DNA from: Anseranas semipalmata
Taxonomy: Eukaryota > Chordata > Aves > Anseriformes > Anseranatidae
NCBI GenBank assembly: GCA_013399115.1
Contig: VXAA01005633.1
Span: forward strand, 235,963 to 299,962
DNA: 64,000 nucleotides
Reading direction: 5' to 3'
The notes beneath the pieces are model-generated. The model worked only from the letters and a program-made list of their open reading frames with translations, was not told the origin of the DNA and did no database searches. The translations under genes were made by a program, and so were the position numbers. Shown piece by piece: positions 51,877 through 64,000 of the stretch. Position 1 is the first letter of the stretch, and every line of letters begins with the position of its first letter.

Positions 51877-52996
51877 TGGTGGAAAGAGTAGTAATAATCT
51901 AATGTAGTTTGTTCCAAAGTGTCTCCAAGTGGGAAGTACACTTAGCTGAATCAGTATAATTGTCTTAACTGTGGGTAAAGTATGTGGATTTTACTGTATG
52001 AATTAGTTTTCAGGAGGTTATCTGAAAGTTGGTTAAAATCAAACATGTCTTACATCACCTGTTTCACAGCACCAGAAATCTACATGTACGTTATCATACT
52101 CAATACCTAAAGAAAAGCAGACAAATCCTCAATGGTTAATGCCCCTGGAGGACTTTGAGTATGAGTATGAGATTTAACTATATTAAAAAACTTGGTGGCC
52201 TCCATGAGGGAAAATAAATGACAAGTGAAAAGAGAAACGGAAAAATAAAATGGGTGTATTTGCTTTTGCTGGTCTTCTTCTTCCTTTTCTTTATTGCATT
52301 GTTATTTCCTGCTCAGATAATCAAAAGAAGACTATATATAGCTTAGAGAAAACTTTATAACAAAAGAAACTTGGTTTGAGGTTGTCTTTATTACCAGAGG
52401 CTTTTAAAAGTAGCCTTGATATCATGGGCTGATGTTACTAAAGAATCTGAAATAGTGCAGAGGAAAGACATTTGCATAGTACTATCCATGGGGAACTGAC
52501 TTTTTATTTGTTTTATTATATTATTTGTTTTATTCTTCATGTTGTAATTATATTGGTTCCTTGATATCAGCTAAGCAGTGATCCGTAGGTTCCTACATTA
52601 CAGTGAAAACCCAGAATTGCTTCAAGACAACACTGGGCAAGTTGATAATTTAACAATTCCTGATTGTTTCTTCCTGCCACTAATATATTTTAGGATAAAA
52701 ACAAGCAAGGAAGTCCTGGTAAGCACTTCGAAGCATTATCATCTGTCTATGTGCAGTGGTTGGATGGTTTGGTCATCTTTATTCCTTTCTCTCACCTTGA
52801 CTAACAAAGCTGGTTGTATATTTAAACAGTTAAGATCTAAACACCAGATTTCTGTCTACTGGGAGGTCTTGACAATTCAAAATGACCTATTTTGATCTGG
52901 AGTTAAAATATGTTAGGAATTTTCTGCAAAATTTGAATTCAAGAAAATTAGTTTGGTAATTGCCTTTTTAACATTTCACTTAAACCATTGAATAGA

Positions 52997-53039
52997 TCTC
53001 TTCTTTTTCTTTTCTTTCTCTCTCTCTTTTTTTTTTTTT
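52997..53039. repeat. Pyrimidine-rich simple sequence
   Basis: CT and TTTC units grading into a T run. Low complexity. Confidence 0.9.
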
Positions 53040-56000
53040 GAACCAGCACATCCCTGTTCGTAGTTGTAGTGCTTAGATAGAACAGTAGTGCTCAAAACTA
53101 ATGACACCACCTGTTGGCAAGTTAGAATATCCCATAGTCACGGTCTAATCCATAATAACTATAAGTCTATATTAATTTAATAGTCACGGAGTCAGAAGGA
53201 GAATGGTTCGTAGTCAGGGCAATCACATGAAAATATAAACTTGGGTTTCTGGCCCTGCTTCTTTTAACCCTGACCTTGTAGTTTCACAATTAGTCAAACA
53301 AATCGAAGGTCACATTACTATTGAAAAGGATAGTTTTGGCCATTCATTCTGGCCCTTTCTGTCTGGGAGATCTCATTTATCTGCCTGGCACATGACTATA
53401 TCGTGGGGTAACATTTCAGATGGGTAAGGAAGCTGACCTGACTTACCCTGTACTGCATGATTACAAGAGACATGACAGCAAGACTGCATGGCCAGACACC
53501 AGATCAGGCCTTCAGAAGCCTCAGACACCTCGAACTAACCAAGAAACTGTGTCTTTAAAAAATATATATATATATTTAGTGTTCTTAGCTCTTCAGGAGA
53601 TCTGAGCTTGGGTATCCTGTTTTCTCAACTGCTCAACTCCATTCTCACTAAACTTAAGATATACATGATACCATTGCTTCTGTGTATTTTGGGTTTTTCT
53701 CACTGACTGAGACAATATTTTTAAAGTAGAGTTTACATAGTCGCTAAAAAGCATGAGCCAATTTCCTGGACACTGCTGATGTGCTCCCCTACCCTTTCTA
53801 AAATGGTGGTTTATGATAACAGAACTACTTTTTCACTCTGGGAGAGTTAAACCTATTTTGAAAGTTATAACAGGTTCTAGCTGTTTACAGCAGATTTATT
53901 CTGCAACAAATGCCCTTTTTCATTTAGTTCTAATAATTAATCTGGCAACTTTGGAAGAATAAAAGATGTGTTAAATTATTGTCTTAGAGACTAAAACGTT
54001 TAACTTGAAAGTCATATGAAAATTGTCAGGGACTGTGCTTGTAGGCACAGTGAAGGAAGAATTCCTTTAGGAAAAATTGAGATTTTAATTATTGATTTCT
54101 AGGAAGACATGATTAACAAAGGCTTCTCATCCTCAGATATCAAATCCCAAGTGTCTACTCCTGCATCTACTGTTTCTTAAGTCAAATCCCCAAACTTCCT
54201 TCCAGTTCTCAGAGTAGCCTCATTAAATCAACTGTAGTTAAAACTTCAGGAGATTAGAACTTGTTAGGGGAATGTAGATGTAACACTTGATTACCTTTCA
54301 AAAGCTGATGACAAGAATTGATTTTTAAGGATTGGTCAGCCCTGCCACAGCCAGCAAGCCACCTCCTCCCTACCCTAATTTTCTCAGGCACAGTGAGTTA
54401 ACTCATTCATTTAGAAGACTTCCAGTAAATGAGTTCTTCTGATCATAGGTAATAACTGGAGCTTTGTCTCAGAATAAGAAAGCTCCTCAAATTCTGCAAT
54501 CCACTGATACCATATCTTGTGTTATCTTTAGAAAAGAATCACTACCAAGAAAAAAGGTTGCATATCATCACAGTAGGAGGTTTGGAACCATTTAGTGCTA
54601 TGTAATTAGACTTAGGATTAGTCTTAAATTTCTTTGAGGCCAAGGGCAATTACACCACTGCTGTTTATACCACAATAATTATAGACAAATACCTAAATAC
54701 ACTGTCCAAAAACTGGTTGTAATGGACTGGATGCTTTTCAGTGTCAAGTTTTATTTTGATAATATCCCTTTCGATAATTTTTGTTTTCTTTTGGTCGATA
54801 TAAGTATGTTTTCTGTCACTAAAGCACACAGTAATTCATTGAGAGTAATAAGCAGAAAATATGTCCTAAAATAATCATTTTACTGAATCATCATGTGCCT
54901 TAGATCAATTTTGTAATATTCTGCCCTGGTTATCTAACAGATGAATAAAAGAAATGCTTAAAGTATTCTCTGCTGCTTTACTACAAGGTAAAACTTTATC
55001 CAGAAGACTTTAATGTTGCTATTGTACTTCTTTCATTGGCTGTTCTCCTAGCCATTGTAGGATGTTATTTTCAAGTAAGTTAGAGAGAGTAGAGTGTTAT
55101 CCCTCTATAACTTATAGGCTGCAGGATTAATTAGCATGTTGATTTTAACATTTTGTCACTAACAAGGCTTTACATAGCTTAACCATCCTTTCAAAATGAT
55201 TTTTTGATTGATAATTCTCAGGTTGTTTTCTTTGTTCAACTTCCAAACATTTTCATTTGTCTCTTATGTAGGCTACAAATGTTTTATGTGGATTATATAC
55301 ATTCACAAAGTATGTGCTCTTGGCAATGAAAGTTCACTGCAAATTTAATCGTTTCTGAACCAATATTCCAATTTCTACTCTGAAGACACAGTTGCAAAAT
55401 CTTTTTCTATTTTATTTCATTGTAAAAGCTTCAGATAGTAACTTGAATTATCTGCTTAATAAAGGTTGCATTTAATGATCATGTGTTTTTTTTTCTTGTA
55501 AGCATATTTCATACTAGAGAATTCTCAGATTATATTTGTACAGGAATTTTCTTCACCCACTCTTGAAATTCAATTACATTATTAAGAAGACCAATGAAAA
55601 GCATGCTGAAAGAAAATTATAATTATTCAAATTTGACCAAAAATGCCTGGAAACATCCTTTTCTCTGATAAAATCTTCATGGCTCTCTAGTGTCTGTGAA
55701 TTGCAAACACAACTCCAGTTTACAGAAGATCTCGTCTATAAAATATTCCGTCCTAAGCTTCATGGAACTCAATTTGTCTCACTTGGAAGAGGGAGTAGGG
55801 TTACTAGACTCTGCCAGTTTTGAACCTACAGTTCAAGGGAGTCCAGGTATTTCAAACCTAGCTTGGAGCACTAGAACAGCTCCTCCAGTTTTTGAAGTGT
55901 CAGCTTAATGAATCATTCCCCACAAAATAGTTGCTTCTGACATTTCAACCAAAGCCCTGCTGCTTTTGCAGGAGCCTGTATGCTTTTATCTTGCACATTG

Positions 56001-57639
56001 GTCTGAGCTGCAAAAATGTTCCAGTTTATCACATACTGTTCTGTACTGTCGCTTAGAAATATGCTTGTGCTTGCTGAGTGAATATTGATAAGACACCTTG
56101 AGACTGTGATAAAAATGGGGCAAAGAGAAGATATCTTTCAATTTTGATAAATAAAGTCTTTAAAACAGTGATAAAAGACTTCCGAGAGTCCATTATTGAG
56201 AATGAATTCTCAGAGGTGTACATAAAGTTGGGGGCTTATTGTTTGGTCATGCTCTTTCAAAGGTTTAGGGCTTTTGCTCTGTGTTTCTAAGAAAAAGCTC
56301 TTTGAAGGTCATGTTTGAATTCAAAGCTGTACTTATTGTCTGTTTTTCCATGCTATCTACATTACTGTTGCATATCACATTTGGGAGCCCAATAGCTCCT
56401 GAAGGTAATATTTTATAATTCCACTTATCCTACCCTCCGGTGTAACATTTGTCAGTGCAGGTTTGTGTCTGCAGGTGTTGATAAGGTAGAAAAAGCTACC
56501 TGACTAACCTTATTATACTGCTTATTTTTTCCTAGGTAGTTTGAAACGATTATCACCGCTGGACTATAGTTGTGTGTTAAAAGATAGCATACCCTCCTTC
56601 TGCAATACCACCCTCAGCACTTCAAAGCGCTGGTAGTTGTCCAGATTACCAGGCAATGGGAAATCTTACTGTGATGGACAGTGGGCGGAGGGAGGAGAGT
56701 GGGAAGGAGGGGGACGGGGAGGAGCTGCTTTTCACTGCTAGTGTTATTCCTGTACTGAAGGCTGTGACTCTTTGGGAGATGACATCACTGACAGCCGTCA
56801 GGCAGGAGCAGGCAGCACCCCTGGCTGAGAAAGCTACATCTGGGCAAGGAGCAGGTCATTCCCAGGGACCCACCAGACTGTGCTCCCTGGGCCGGCACAC
56901 CTCCGCACCTCCTCAGCCTGAAAATTATATTTGTTCAAATGATATTTTTCCCTGAGTGTAAAACGAAACCTAAAAGTGAGACACTGAACCAGGAATAGAA
57001 AGAACCAGCCCTTTGACTCTTGCATGATCTTGACCTGGCTCTTCTGTGAGAGGTTCAAAAAATGAACTGTGTGCTCAAATCATAACAAAACAGGAGATGT
57101 GCTCAAGAGCCTCTGTTGGCTGCACAGACATTCAGCTCCATCATCTCCCCTGCAGCTCTCCATGCTTTCCTCAGCAAAGCATCAGGCTGGTTGTAGGCAT
57201 AAATACAACTTGGCATGTCCAACCAGACCTGCTTTTCTGCCTTTCAACACCTCCCAAGTAACAAAACATTCCTCCTTTCTGTTTCTGTAACAGAAACAAG
57301 CTCCCTAAAACACATTTAGCTCTGATGGAGATAGTTTATTGCATTCTTTTAAATCTCCTTTTTTTCCCAGGCTCAGTAATAACATAGCACTGGGATCAAA
57401 ATGCAGGTAATAAGCACATTAGAAAAAGAGCGTGTTTCTTCATCATAGAAGAAAAGTTTCTGTAGTTTCAGCACTTACATAGCTTTTTGTTTTGTTTTGT
57501 TTTGTCCTTTTTTTTTTTTTTTTACTTTTCTTATTACTTAACTTTGGGAGCTGATGCAAGACGTTCTTATCCACTTACTCTGCATACCTTCACAATGACC
57601 AATGTAACAGTACGTAGGTCTGTAGTTAGCCCAGCACAC

Positions 57640-57930
57640 CTGGGTTCTCAATCTATGCCATGACAATCCAGCATCTCAGTCAGCCATATGATTTTGAACA
57701 GGTTTCTTACACCAATGTTTTCTAACAAATGTATCTTAAATATTCATCCTGGATCCAAGCTAAATACATGTTTGTATGGATAAATACATGGATAACATTT
57801 TTGGCAGCCAATTTATGTATGTTGGCCTAATTCTTTCTGCCTTAGAACCTGCAAGAGGATAATGATACATTAATAACAATTCTGGCCTGACCAGGATGCT
57901 ATGAAGATTCATTATATGATGCATGAAAGT
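57640..57930 (+). mobile_element. Possible old MIR-like SINE remnant, split
   Basis: CACCTGGGTTCTCAATCTATGCC, CAGCCATATGATTTTGAACAGG and, after a gap of about 130 bp, GAGGATAATGATACATTAATAACAA and GATGCTATGAAGATTCATTA follow the order of the MIR consensus (tRNA-like middle, core, then the 'gataataatac...gtgaggattaa' part). Divergence is high and the central part appears interrupted, so confidence is low. Confidence 0.4.
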
Positions 57931-59065
57931 AATGGAGAAGTCTTTTCTGTGTCTCTCTCACTTTCTTTTGGAAGTTTTGGACCATGAACAAATCCTCAGT
58001 GAGCTTTTTCTCAAAGCATCCTTACAGTTTGGGAATTATTATTTTCATTCACATGCCTAAATTTCAATTAAATTGGGATTTAATGATACTTCAGTGGCTT
58101 AGCACCTAAACAGATGCATCTAGCGCATGTTATCAGACATTTGAGACATTGCTACAGATGTGACACCTGTGGAAGACCTGTCATCCCTTTGGAGCAGCAT
58201 CTGGGGACCAGACTGGGCACCCCTGGGCATCAGAAAAGGTGCTAGACAACTCTGTGAGGGCAGTTCAAATGAAATCTCAAGGAAAAAATCAGTCTGCCAT
58301 TTAACACTCTGCCTAAAGCCTGAAAGTGTCTGAGGTCACTAAATATCTTCACTTTGGAGCAAAAAAATTCCTTGGGTACCTTAGCAGAGGTTTCTGCACA
58401 TGACCACAAGCCCTGGAAAGAGAAGTGAAGTGCCATGCCTAAGCAACACTGCAATCTGCACAGGGTTTGAATGACAAGAGAGACTTTAAAAACTACTCCT
58501 GTTGGATTTGTGTTGCTCTCTTTCGAATAATCAAACCATTTCCCAGAATGGCTTGAGTGGTTGGCTCTCCTGAGCATGAATAGAGCTTGTTTCCATGGTT
58601 TCTGTGACCCCAAAGATTGTCCTTAATTTCTTACCAAATTAGGGCATATTCTCCTGTGTGCAGCCCAAAGCTGGCCAATGTCAGAGCACTCATGCAGTGC
58701 AGGGGGGGGGGTCTCACATGGTAATCCTTCACCATTCAGAGAGGATCTGACTTCATCCCGGGAAAATGTGCCATCAAGCTGGAGGCAGGTCTATTAAGGG
58801 TCTGTTCCCCCAATGAATCTGGCTGTCATGGCACCACCAGTGAAGCAAGCAAGGTTAACTGGATCAGAGAAAAAGCAAGAGTAAGGAGATAAGTAGTGCA
58901 CTCCATTTCTGCAGTGCTGTAGGGCTCCTACACAGGGGAAGAAACAGCTTGGGACCTATCTGCAGTGTCTGCTTCTCCACGTACCACTGGATGAAAATGT
59001 CTATCCAGTGTTGGTTACAGGGTCCAGAAACCAGGACTCAGCTTGTTTCCCAGAACCATCTCATT
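57931..59065. other. Intergenic sequence
   Basis: No gene recognised. A 123-codon minus frame at 58242-58613 has no recognisable domain or homologue. A run of ten G lies at about 58701-58710. Confidence 0.5.
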
Positions 59066-59236
59066 TGGAACAGGCTGCCCAGGGAAGTATTTGAGTCACC
59101 ACCCCTGGAGGTCTTCAAAAAATGTGTAGATGTAGAACTTAGTGATATGGTTTAATGGTGGACTTGGTTGTGTTAGGTTATGGGTGGATGATCTTAGAGG
59201 TCTTTTCTGACCTAAATAATTCTATGATTCTATGAA
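59066..59236 (+). mobile_element. CR1 LINE 3' end fragment
   Basis: Sense-strand CR1: TTTGGAACAGGCTGCCCAGG (end of ORF2), CACCCCTGGAGGTCTTCAAA, then GGGTGGATGATCTTAGAGGT. It ends with the canonical octamer tail ATTCTATGATTCTATGA. It is about 170 bp, strongly 5'-truncated. The short + strand open frame at 58949-59155 runs into it and is not a gene. Confidence 0.95.
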
Positions 59237-62200
59237 ACCATGAGCCATAGGCTGGACATTCTTGCTCTAGGACTTGGTACAAGAAGAAGCTGAAACCTTT
59301 CCTCCCTGTAACCTCAAAAAATATCTACGCTCAAAATAAGCACAATGTTTTGAATTGCTTATGGACAGAGGTATGGCTGGGAACATTTGAGATGATAGGT
59401 CCTTGGCCAGGCACTTGCTGGTGCCCAGCTTTCTTGTTGGTTTTAGGCAGACTTCCTGCTTGACATCAGGTGCTAATGAAGACAGATGGTTCTTTGAAGG
59501 TCCATCTGATTGTTGGAGAGGTCACATGTGAAAATTAGGCTTTGTCTAACTTAGGGAATTTTTCTCACCATCTTCATATTCCTTGTGAAACCAGAACTTT
59601 TAACTGCTCTGTGTTGAGAGACAGTGCCTGAAGTGGGAGGTATGAATACAGACCCATGTCTTTCAAGGTTATATCAAAAGTCCATGGCAGGAAGTGAAGC
59701 TGAGCTTAGGTCCTGGCCTGAGAATCTGGCAACCCATAGCTTTACTATTTAACTTCAGTTATGAATACAACATTCCTTATTTTTTATTTTTATTTTTTTA
59801 TTTTATTCAACTACGGTGCTTTTTTATGATGGCAGCTGTAATTGTAATTATGAGTTCTGAAGTGAATTAGGCAGAGGAGAAGAAAATGCTATTTCTTTTA
59901 TTTTCCACAATATTTACTGTCCTACTTTACTTTTCAGGTAATTTGTTGTGAGTATTTGTTTCATCTTATTTTTTAAAATTTTTTAAAAAGTAAGTAAAAT
60001 TTTTAAAAATTTCCTATTTACTAGTATTGTTTAAATTTTATTTGTAAATCTCGTTTTGGTAGCATACTAAGTTTTCGATTAATGACAAAGATTTCTAGAG
60101 TCCTGCTACTTCATTAGAATGTCCACCATTTACACCCCTTATAATAAGCATAGATATAAATAGAAGTTGTGTTTGCTTATGCAAGACCTTGCAATTTATT
60201 TTTTCATTGTAATCATCACAATAATGAACAATTGATTAAAATATCGATCTTTCAGGGAAAACAACACCTTACATAGATGTGGAACAAGGTATTTAAAGCT
60301 GATGGAGACACCTTTTTACATTAGTATAAGATTTGACCCATGAATGTAATATGCCCCATCTGTAGAAGTAATGCTTGTATACATACTACCCCCCTCCCCA
60401 ACATTTTTTTCTTCAGAAATGAGGAAATGATCATTACTTTATGGCTGTTATAAAACTAGGGTAATCATTTGCTTCTACCTGGTATGGCCATTATTCATGC
60501 ATGCCTCTTATTTTAGTAGAAGCTGTATTTCATAAGATTGAAGGTCCATTTATACTAAACATTCTTGGCACTATGTAGAAACCTCAAAGTACATTGTTTT
60601 CCTTTCTGACAGAACACTATGCATTACACATTTTTTTTTTAATGTATTGAACGTATGCAGTACCTACTCTATAGCAAAATGTACAAAATTAATAGTGTAT
60701 AGCTGTTCATTTGCATTTAGAACTGATGCATGGGTAAAACATATGCACTTAATCTACCAATATGAGCCATTAAGATTAACCTATCCTGTACCTCATTCTC
60801 AGTGCAAAGAGGTTTTCTGCTGTGATAAGGTAGTCAAATTATCATGCAGTACTACTCTCAGTCCTAGAAAATGTGGTGACTCAAATAATAGTGGCTTCTA
60901 TGCATATACATCATGACTTTCCACTGTATTTTTACTGCAAATCTGTGTAAATCCATACTTTATCCCCCGTGCATGAATTTAGACTTATAGAGTAAACCAC
61001 TATTGCCATGGCAATAATAGCAATCAAGGAGTGAAGGTTGTGCCTTGGTGCTTTAGGCCATCCACAATAGTAAGAGTATTTCTGCATTCATTCAAACTAT
61101 TTTGTTATGAGCATTTTAAAAAATGATTTTAGAATTATTTGAAATGATGAAATGGTCTGCTTCTTCAATAAAGAACTCTAACTAGAGTAAGTCTTTAGCA
61201 CTTTATCACTATTAATTTTTTTGTCATGATTACTATGTTTGATCAACTGAATGTCTGATGATATGTTTTTCCCTTCCACATCCATGAAGTCTGTTGGTAC
61301 TTTAAAATTTTCCTTCACCTTCTGGAGCTTGCTTAGAAAAAGTTTAACTTGCATTAGGGATTGGAATATAAAAGCAAATTGAAGCATTGATTTCCCCATT
61401 TCGTCACCTCTAGAGAACAATTCATAAAGCACGGAAGTTCTAACTAGTGAATCAATAGTTGCTACTTAAATCAGAGACACTGCAGATAGCCTGTTGTTAT
61501 TAAAAGTGTTCTTCAGAAGATGATAATAAATGAAAAGAGAGGAACCAATTCAACCTCTGAGTGGATTTCAAGATTGACACATCAAGGGAAGGATAGCTGT
61601 ATGTGCAACTTGTCCTTTTTCCCACAGACGAATAGGAAAAGCAAATTTCCTTAAAGGCTTCCCAACTCTTATGAGCAAGAATGACCTGAAACACCAAAAT
61701 GTTTTGTGGAAACATCCTGGCTACAGTATAGCTTGGAGGGCTCTGTCAGATCACTGACTGGTTGTTTGGACCTTCCACTTCCTGAGCCCAGTCCAGATAC
61801 TTGGGTCCTGCCTTGCAGCTTGCTAATGTCAGATATCCTGATGCTCCTGCTGCAGAGCAGAGGCCTGGAAGTCCCAAGACCTAACAGATATGTCTGAAGA
61901 GACTAGCTGAACTGGGATTCAACAAGAAACCTCAGAGGCAGGCAGTTTGGGTGTTTGATGCTCCTGCATGATTTCTGGAATAGTCTGAGGAGATGTGGGA
62001 GTCAGAAGCAGCCATTTCAGGAAAGCAAGACAAGGTTTTCATTTATCTGGGAAGTTTAAAAGATTCTTATTTCATTCTGGATGAAATGCAGGGTTTGGGG
62101 TTTTAGTTTCAAAAAGAAAAATATGGAATAGAATTTCAAGCTTTGAGCATTTCAACTATAAAAGATTTCAAAATACACGTGCAAGTGGTACAGGTGACAA

Positions 62201-63535
62201 ATATGTTCCTCCACGTGAAGGCAATGAGGGAAAATAAAATTACAGCACAAGATGCAGTCTTGTGTGATCTCTTCCTGAAGCTTAACTGTAGAGTTGTGAA
62301 TAATGTACACATTAAATTAAGCTGATTAGGCTGTTTATCAGCTATTGGAAATCTTGTTATTTTTACACATCCATTATAAGCATGTACTTATATCGCTGAG
62401 GACCTGTGCCCATAGACAAGTAACACCATCATGGGCAAGATGTGATTTCATTGCCTTTCAGCTCAGTGCATTGGAGTTGCTTGGGCACATGACTTAGGCT
62501 GTAAATAGCAGGGGCTGTGGTGGGGAGTTGTGCAGTGGGAGGCCAGGAGGATCGCCCTGGGTCAGCTTACACTGAAACAGAGGAAAATAGTGGAGAAACC
62601 ACACTTTGCAGCAAAATTCAGCCATTGCATGTCAAAGTTTTATCTCATCAGAGAAGCACATGGGCAATATGCTCAAACATATTTGAGAAAAAAAAAACTA
62701 GCAGGCACACTCTTGGCAAGGGGTGTTCAACTCCAAAACCAGGGGCAGGACACCCTCAAAAGACTGCAGCCCAAGGGTGACCCATGATGCGTAGGGAAAC
62801 TCCCAAGTTCCCAAGACACTGTGGCCTGTGAGTCACCCACGCAGAAGGAGGGACACCAAGGAACAGATCAGCAGAAACTGTGGTATAGAGCAACACGAAC
62901 AGTTATGCACTGGCTCAGACTGGTATGTGGCTATCCCCTTTTTGGATTTTTGGAGAAATTTGACAGAGCATACCCTGAGGTGAATATTAGGGAAGCTGAG
63001 GTTAGGGTGGGGATAGGACTGATGTTAATGCATGTGTTTGTGAAACTGTGTCCTCCTCCCTCTAAATTCTTGAATCAGTGATCAGAAATTATTACTGGTT
63101 GACGATAAATTAACTGATGTTAAGTGTCCCAACTCTGTACTGCTTTGCACACAGCAGTGACCTGTCAATAAGAAATTGTCTTGCATTCACAGCTGGACAC
63201 TATGAAACAAGAAAGTGCACTCAGGAAGTTTCTCCCAGGTATTTAATACACTGCAGACCCACACCTTTGTTTACTCTGCAGTAATGCAGTCGTGGGCCGG
63301 CATATCTGTGCCCTGACAGGGAACAGATGGATTTTATCTGCAGTAATGCTTTAACCATTAGGATGAACTCTTCTCTTTTCAGTCAGGAAGAGCTGGCAAG
63401 TGAGGAGTTTTTTCAGCATGCATACTATCATTTAAATTCACCACCCAGTAATATTTGAACAAATAAAGCTGGGCTTGCTGCCTCTTCATTCTTTAATAAA
63501 GGGAAACAAAGCCTCCTCTTAACCCATGGACAGCT
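59237..63535. other. Intergenic sequence, possibly with old retroviral relics at its right end
   Basis: No coding gene recognised. The left part is AT-rich (59778-60240) with T runs. Two consecutive stop-poor + strand stretches at 62517-62787 and 62821-63081, rich in Lys, Arg and Gln, lie 0.5-1 kb upstream of the retroviral integrase fragment. They could be decayed internal retroviral sequence, but I cannot match them to a family. Confidence 0.45.
61001..61016. promoter_or_regulatory. RFX-type X-box palindrome
   Basis: TATTGCCATGGCAATA is a perfect 16-bp palindrome of the RFX X-box form (TTGCCATGGCAA core). It shares TTGCCATGGCAATAATA with the site at 32082. The flanks (60940-61110) are not low complexity. 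Binding is inferred from the motif only. Confidence 0.45.
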
Positions 63536-63539
63536 GTAC

Positions 63540-64000
63540 TGGGTCTGGCTGGGATAGAGTTAACCTTCCCTGCAGCAGCCCATACTCACCATGGTAGAAG
63601 CAACAACTGGGTGGCTGGAAACATACCCAGTAAACCATGCCACTGCCCGAAACACCATCTTGGGCCTGGAAAGGCAAGTCCTATGGCGTCACGGTACTCC
63701 AGAGAGAATTGAATCAGACAATGGGAGTCACTTCAGAAATAACCTTGTAACCTCCTGGGCCAAGAAGCATGGCATTGAATGGGTCTATCACATCCCCTAT
63801 CACCCACAAGCCTCCAGAAAGGTTGAGAGGTACAATGGCCTGCTAAAGACCATGCTACGGGCATTGGGTGCTGGGACGTGGAAACACTGGGATGTAAATT
63901 TAGCAGAAGCTACTTGGCTAATTAATACCAGAGGATGTGACAACCATCCTGGTCCCGCCGAAACAAAACCCCTACACACTGTGGGAGGAGCTAAGGTCCC
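63540..64000 (+). mobile_element. ERVL-like endogenous retrovirus fragment, runs off the window
   Basis: The right edge is retroviral pol sequence of the ERVL-like (class III) type common in bird genomes. The recognisable pol part starts abruptly near 63580. The preceding words (TACTGGGTCTGGCTGGGATA) resemble the outer end of an avian LTR in my memory, which would make this a rearranged or internally deleted copy. The rest of the element lies beyond 64000, so its integrity cannot be judged. GC content rises compared with the flanking AT-rich DNA. Confidence 0.75.
63564..64000 (+). pseudogene. Integrase core domain fragment of an endogenous retrovirus
   Basis: The frame is open from just after a stop at 63561-63563 to the end of the window (about 145 codons), with an in-frame Met at 63591. 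Visible integrase features are a Glu-Ala-Thr-Thr-Gly-Trp strand, the second catalytic Asp in a Ser-Asp-Asn-Gly motif (63717-63728), and the His-Pro-Gln and Val-Glu-Arg-Tyr-Asn segment carrying the catalytic Glu (63826-63828). The N-terminal zinc-binding domain and the first catalytic Asp are absent. The residue two before the Val-Glu-Arg motif is Arg (AGA, 63817-63819), where integrases commonly have Gly. It is an incomplete relic at its 5' side. Activity is not expected, although this stretch has no internal stop or frameshift. Confidence 0.85.

Larger units (their letters stand above)
45241..57600. other. Intergenic sequence
   Basis: No coding gene recognised in 12 kb. All open frames are at most about 125 codons, overlap frames on the other strand and match no family I know. 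Contents I can name are simple repeats (47067-47120, 51789-51876, 52997-53039 and a short TA run at about 53563-53575), a C-rich triple tract (47288-47304) and long T or A runs. The part at about 49010-49300 has an enhancer-like mix of homeodomain words (TTAATCATTTGCAGC). The part at about 56640-56930 is GC-richer, with a TGACATCA CRE/AP-1-like word, and could be an enhancer or promoter. Neither can be confirmed here. Confidence 0.5.

Noticed and set aside
58242..58613. 123-codon minus-strand frame
   Set aside because: No recognisable domain, isolated in intergenic DNA, with a length within chance expectation for a 64-kb window.

Overview
The window is AT-rich vertebrate nuclear DNA, almost certainly from a bird. 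The evidence is several copies of the CR1 LINE with the (ATTCTATGA)-type 3' tail of avian CR1, a fragment of an ERVL-like endogenous retrovirus, and a protein-coding gene whose exons translate with near identity to vertebrate PARD3. The species cannot be fixed from this sequence alone. A chicken-like or other neognath bird fits best.

The only real gene is the 3' end of PARD3 on the + strand, in three coding exons: 15986-16106, 25848-25975 and 29344-29737. The codon phases match across both introns and the reading frame ends at TGA 29735-29737. Together they encode the last ~213 residues of the polarity scaffold PAR-3. A 3'UTR of about 1.7 kb follows, ending near an AATAAA at 31434. Positions 1-15985 are the end of an upstream PARD3 intron. 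They hold three CR1 fragments, long pyrimidine and (TTTTA) microsatellites and two short perfect hairpins, and no further exon that I can support.

From about 31.5 kb to the end the window looks like intergenic or gene-desert DNA. I see no convincing protein-coding gene there. The open frames are short, overlap on both strands and resemble nothing I know. The region holds candidate regulatory sequence (two RFX-type X-boxes and one POU/SOX-rich block), an old turtle-type CR1, two weak MIR-like fragments and a young CR1 end. At the right edge there is an ERVL-like integrase fragment with an open frame that runs off the window.

The most striking structural feature is a 671-bp-offset tandem copy (37849-38480 and 38522-39151). 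The copies differ at three bases over about 630 bp and are flanked by a 20-N gap, a single N and a poly-G tract. It looks more like a false (haplotypic) duplication in the assembly than real biology. I found no operon, CRISPR array, phage or other new system. The most useful second looks are the duplication, the paired X-boxes, the triplex-prone pyrimidine tract and the retroviral junction.
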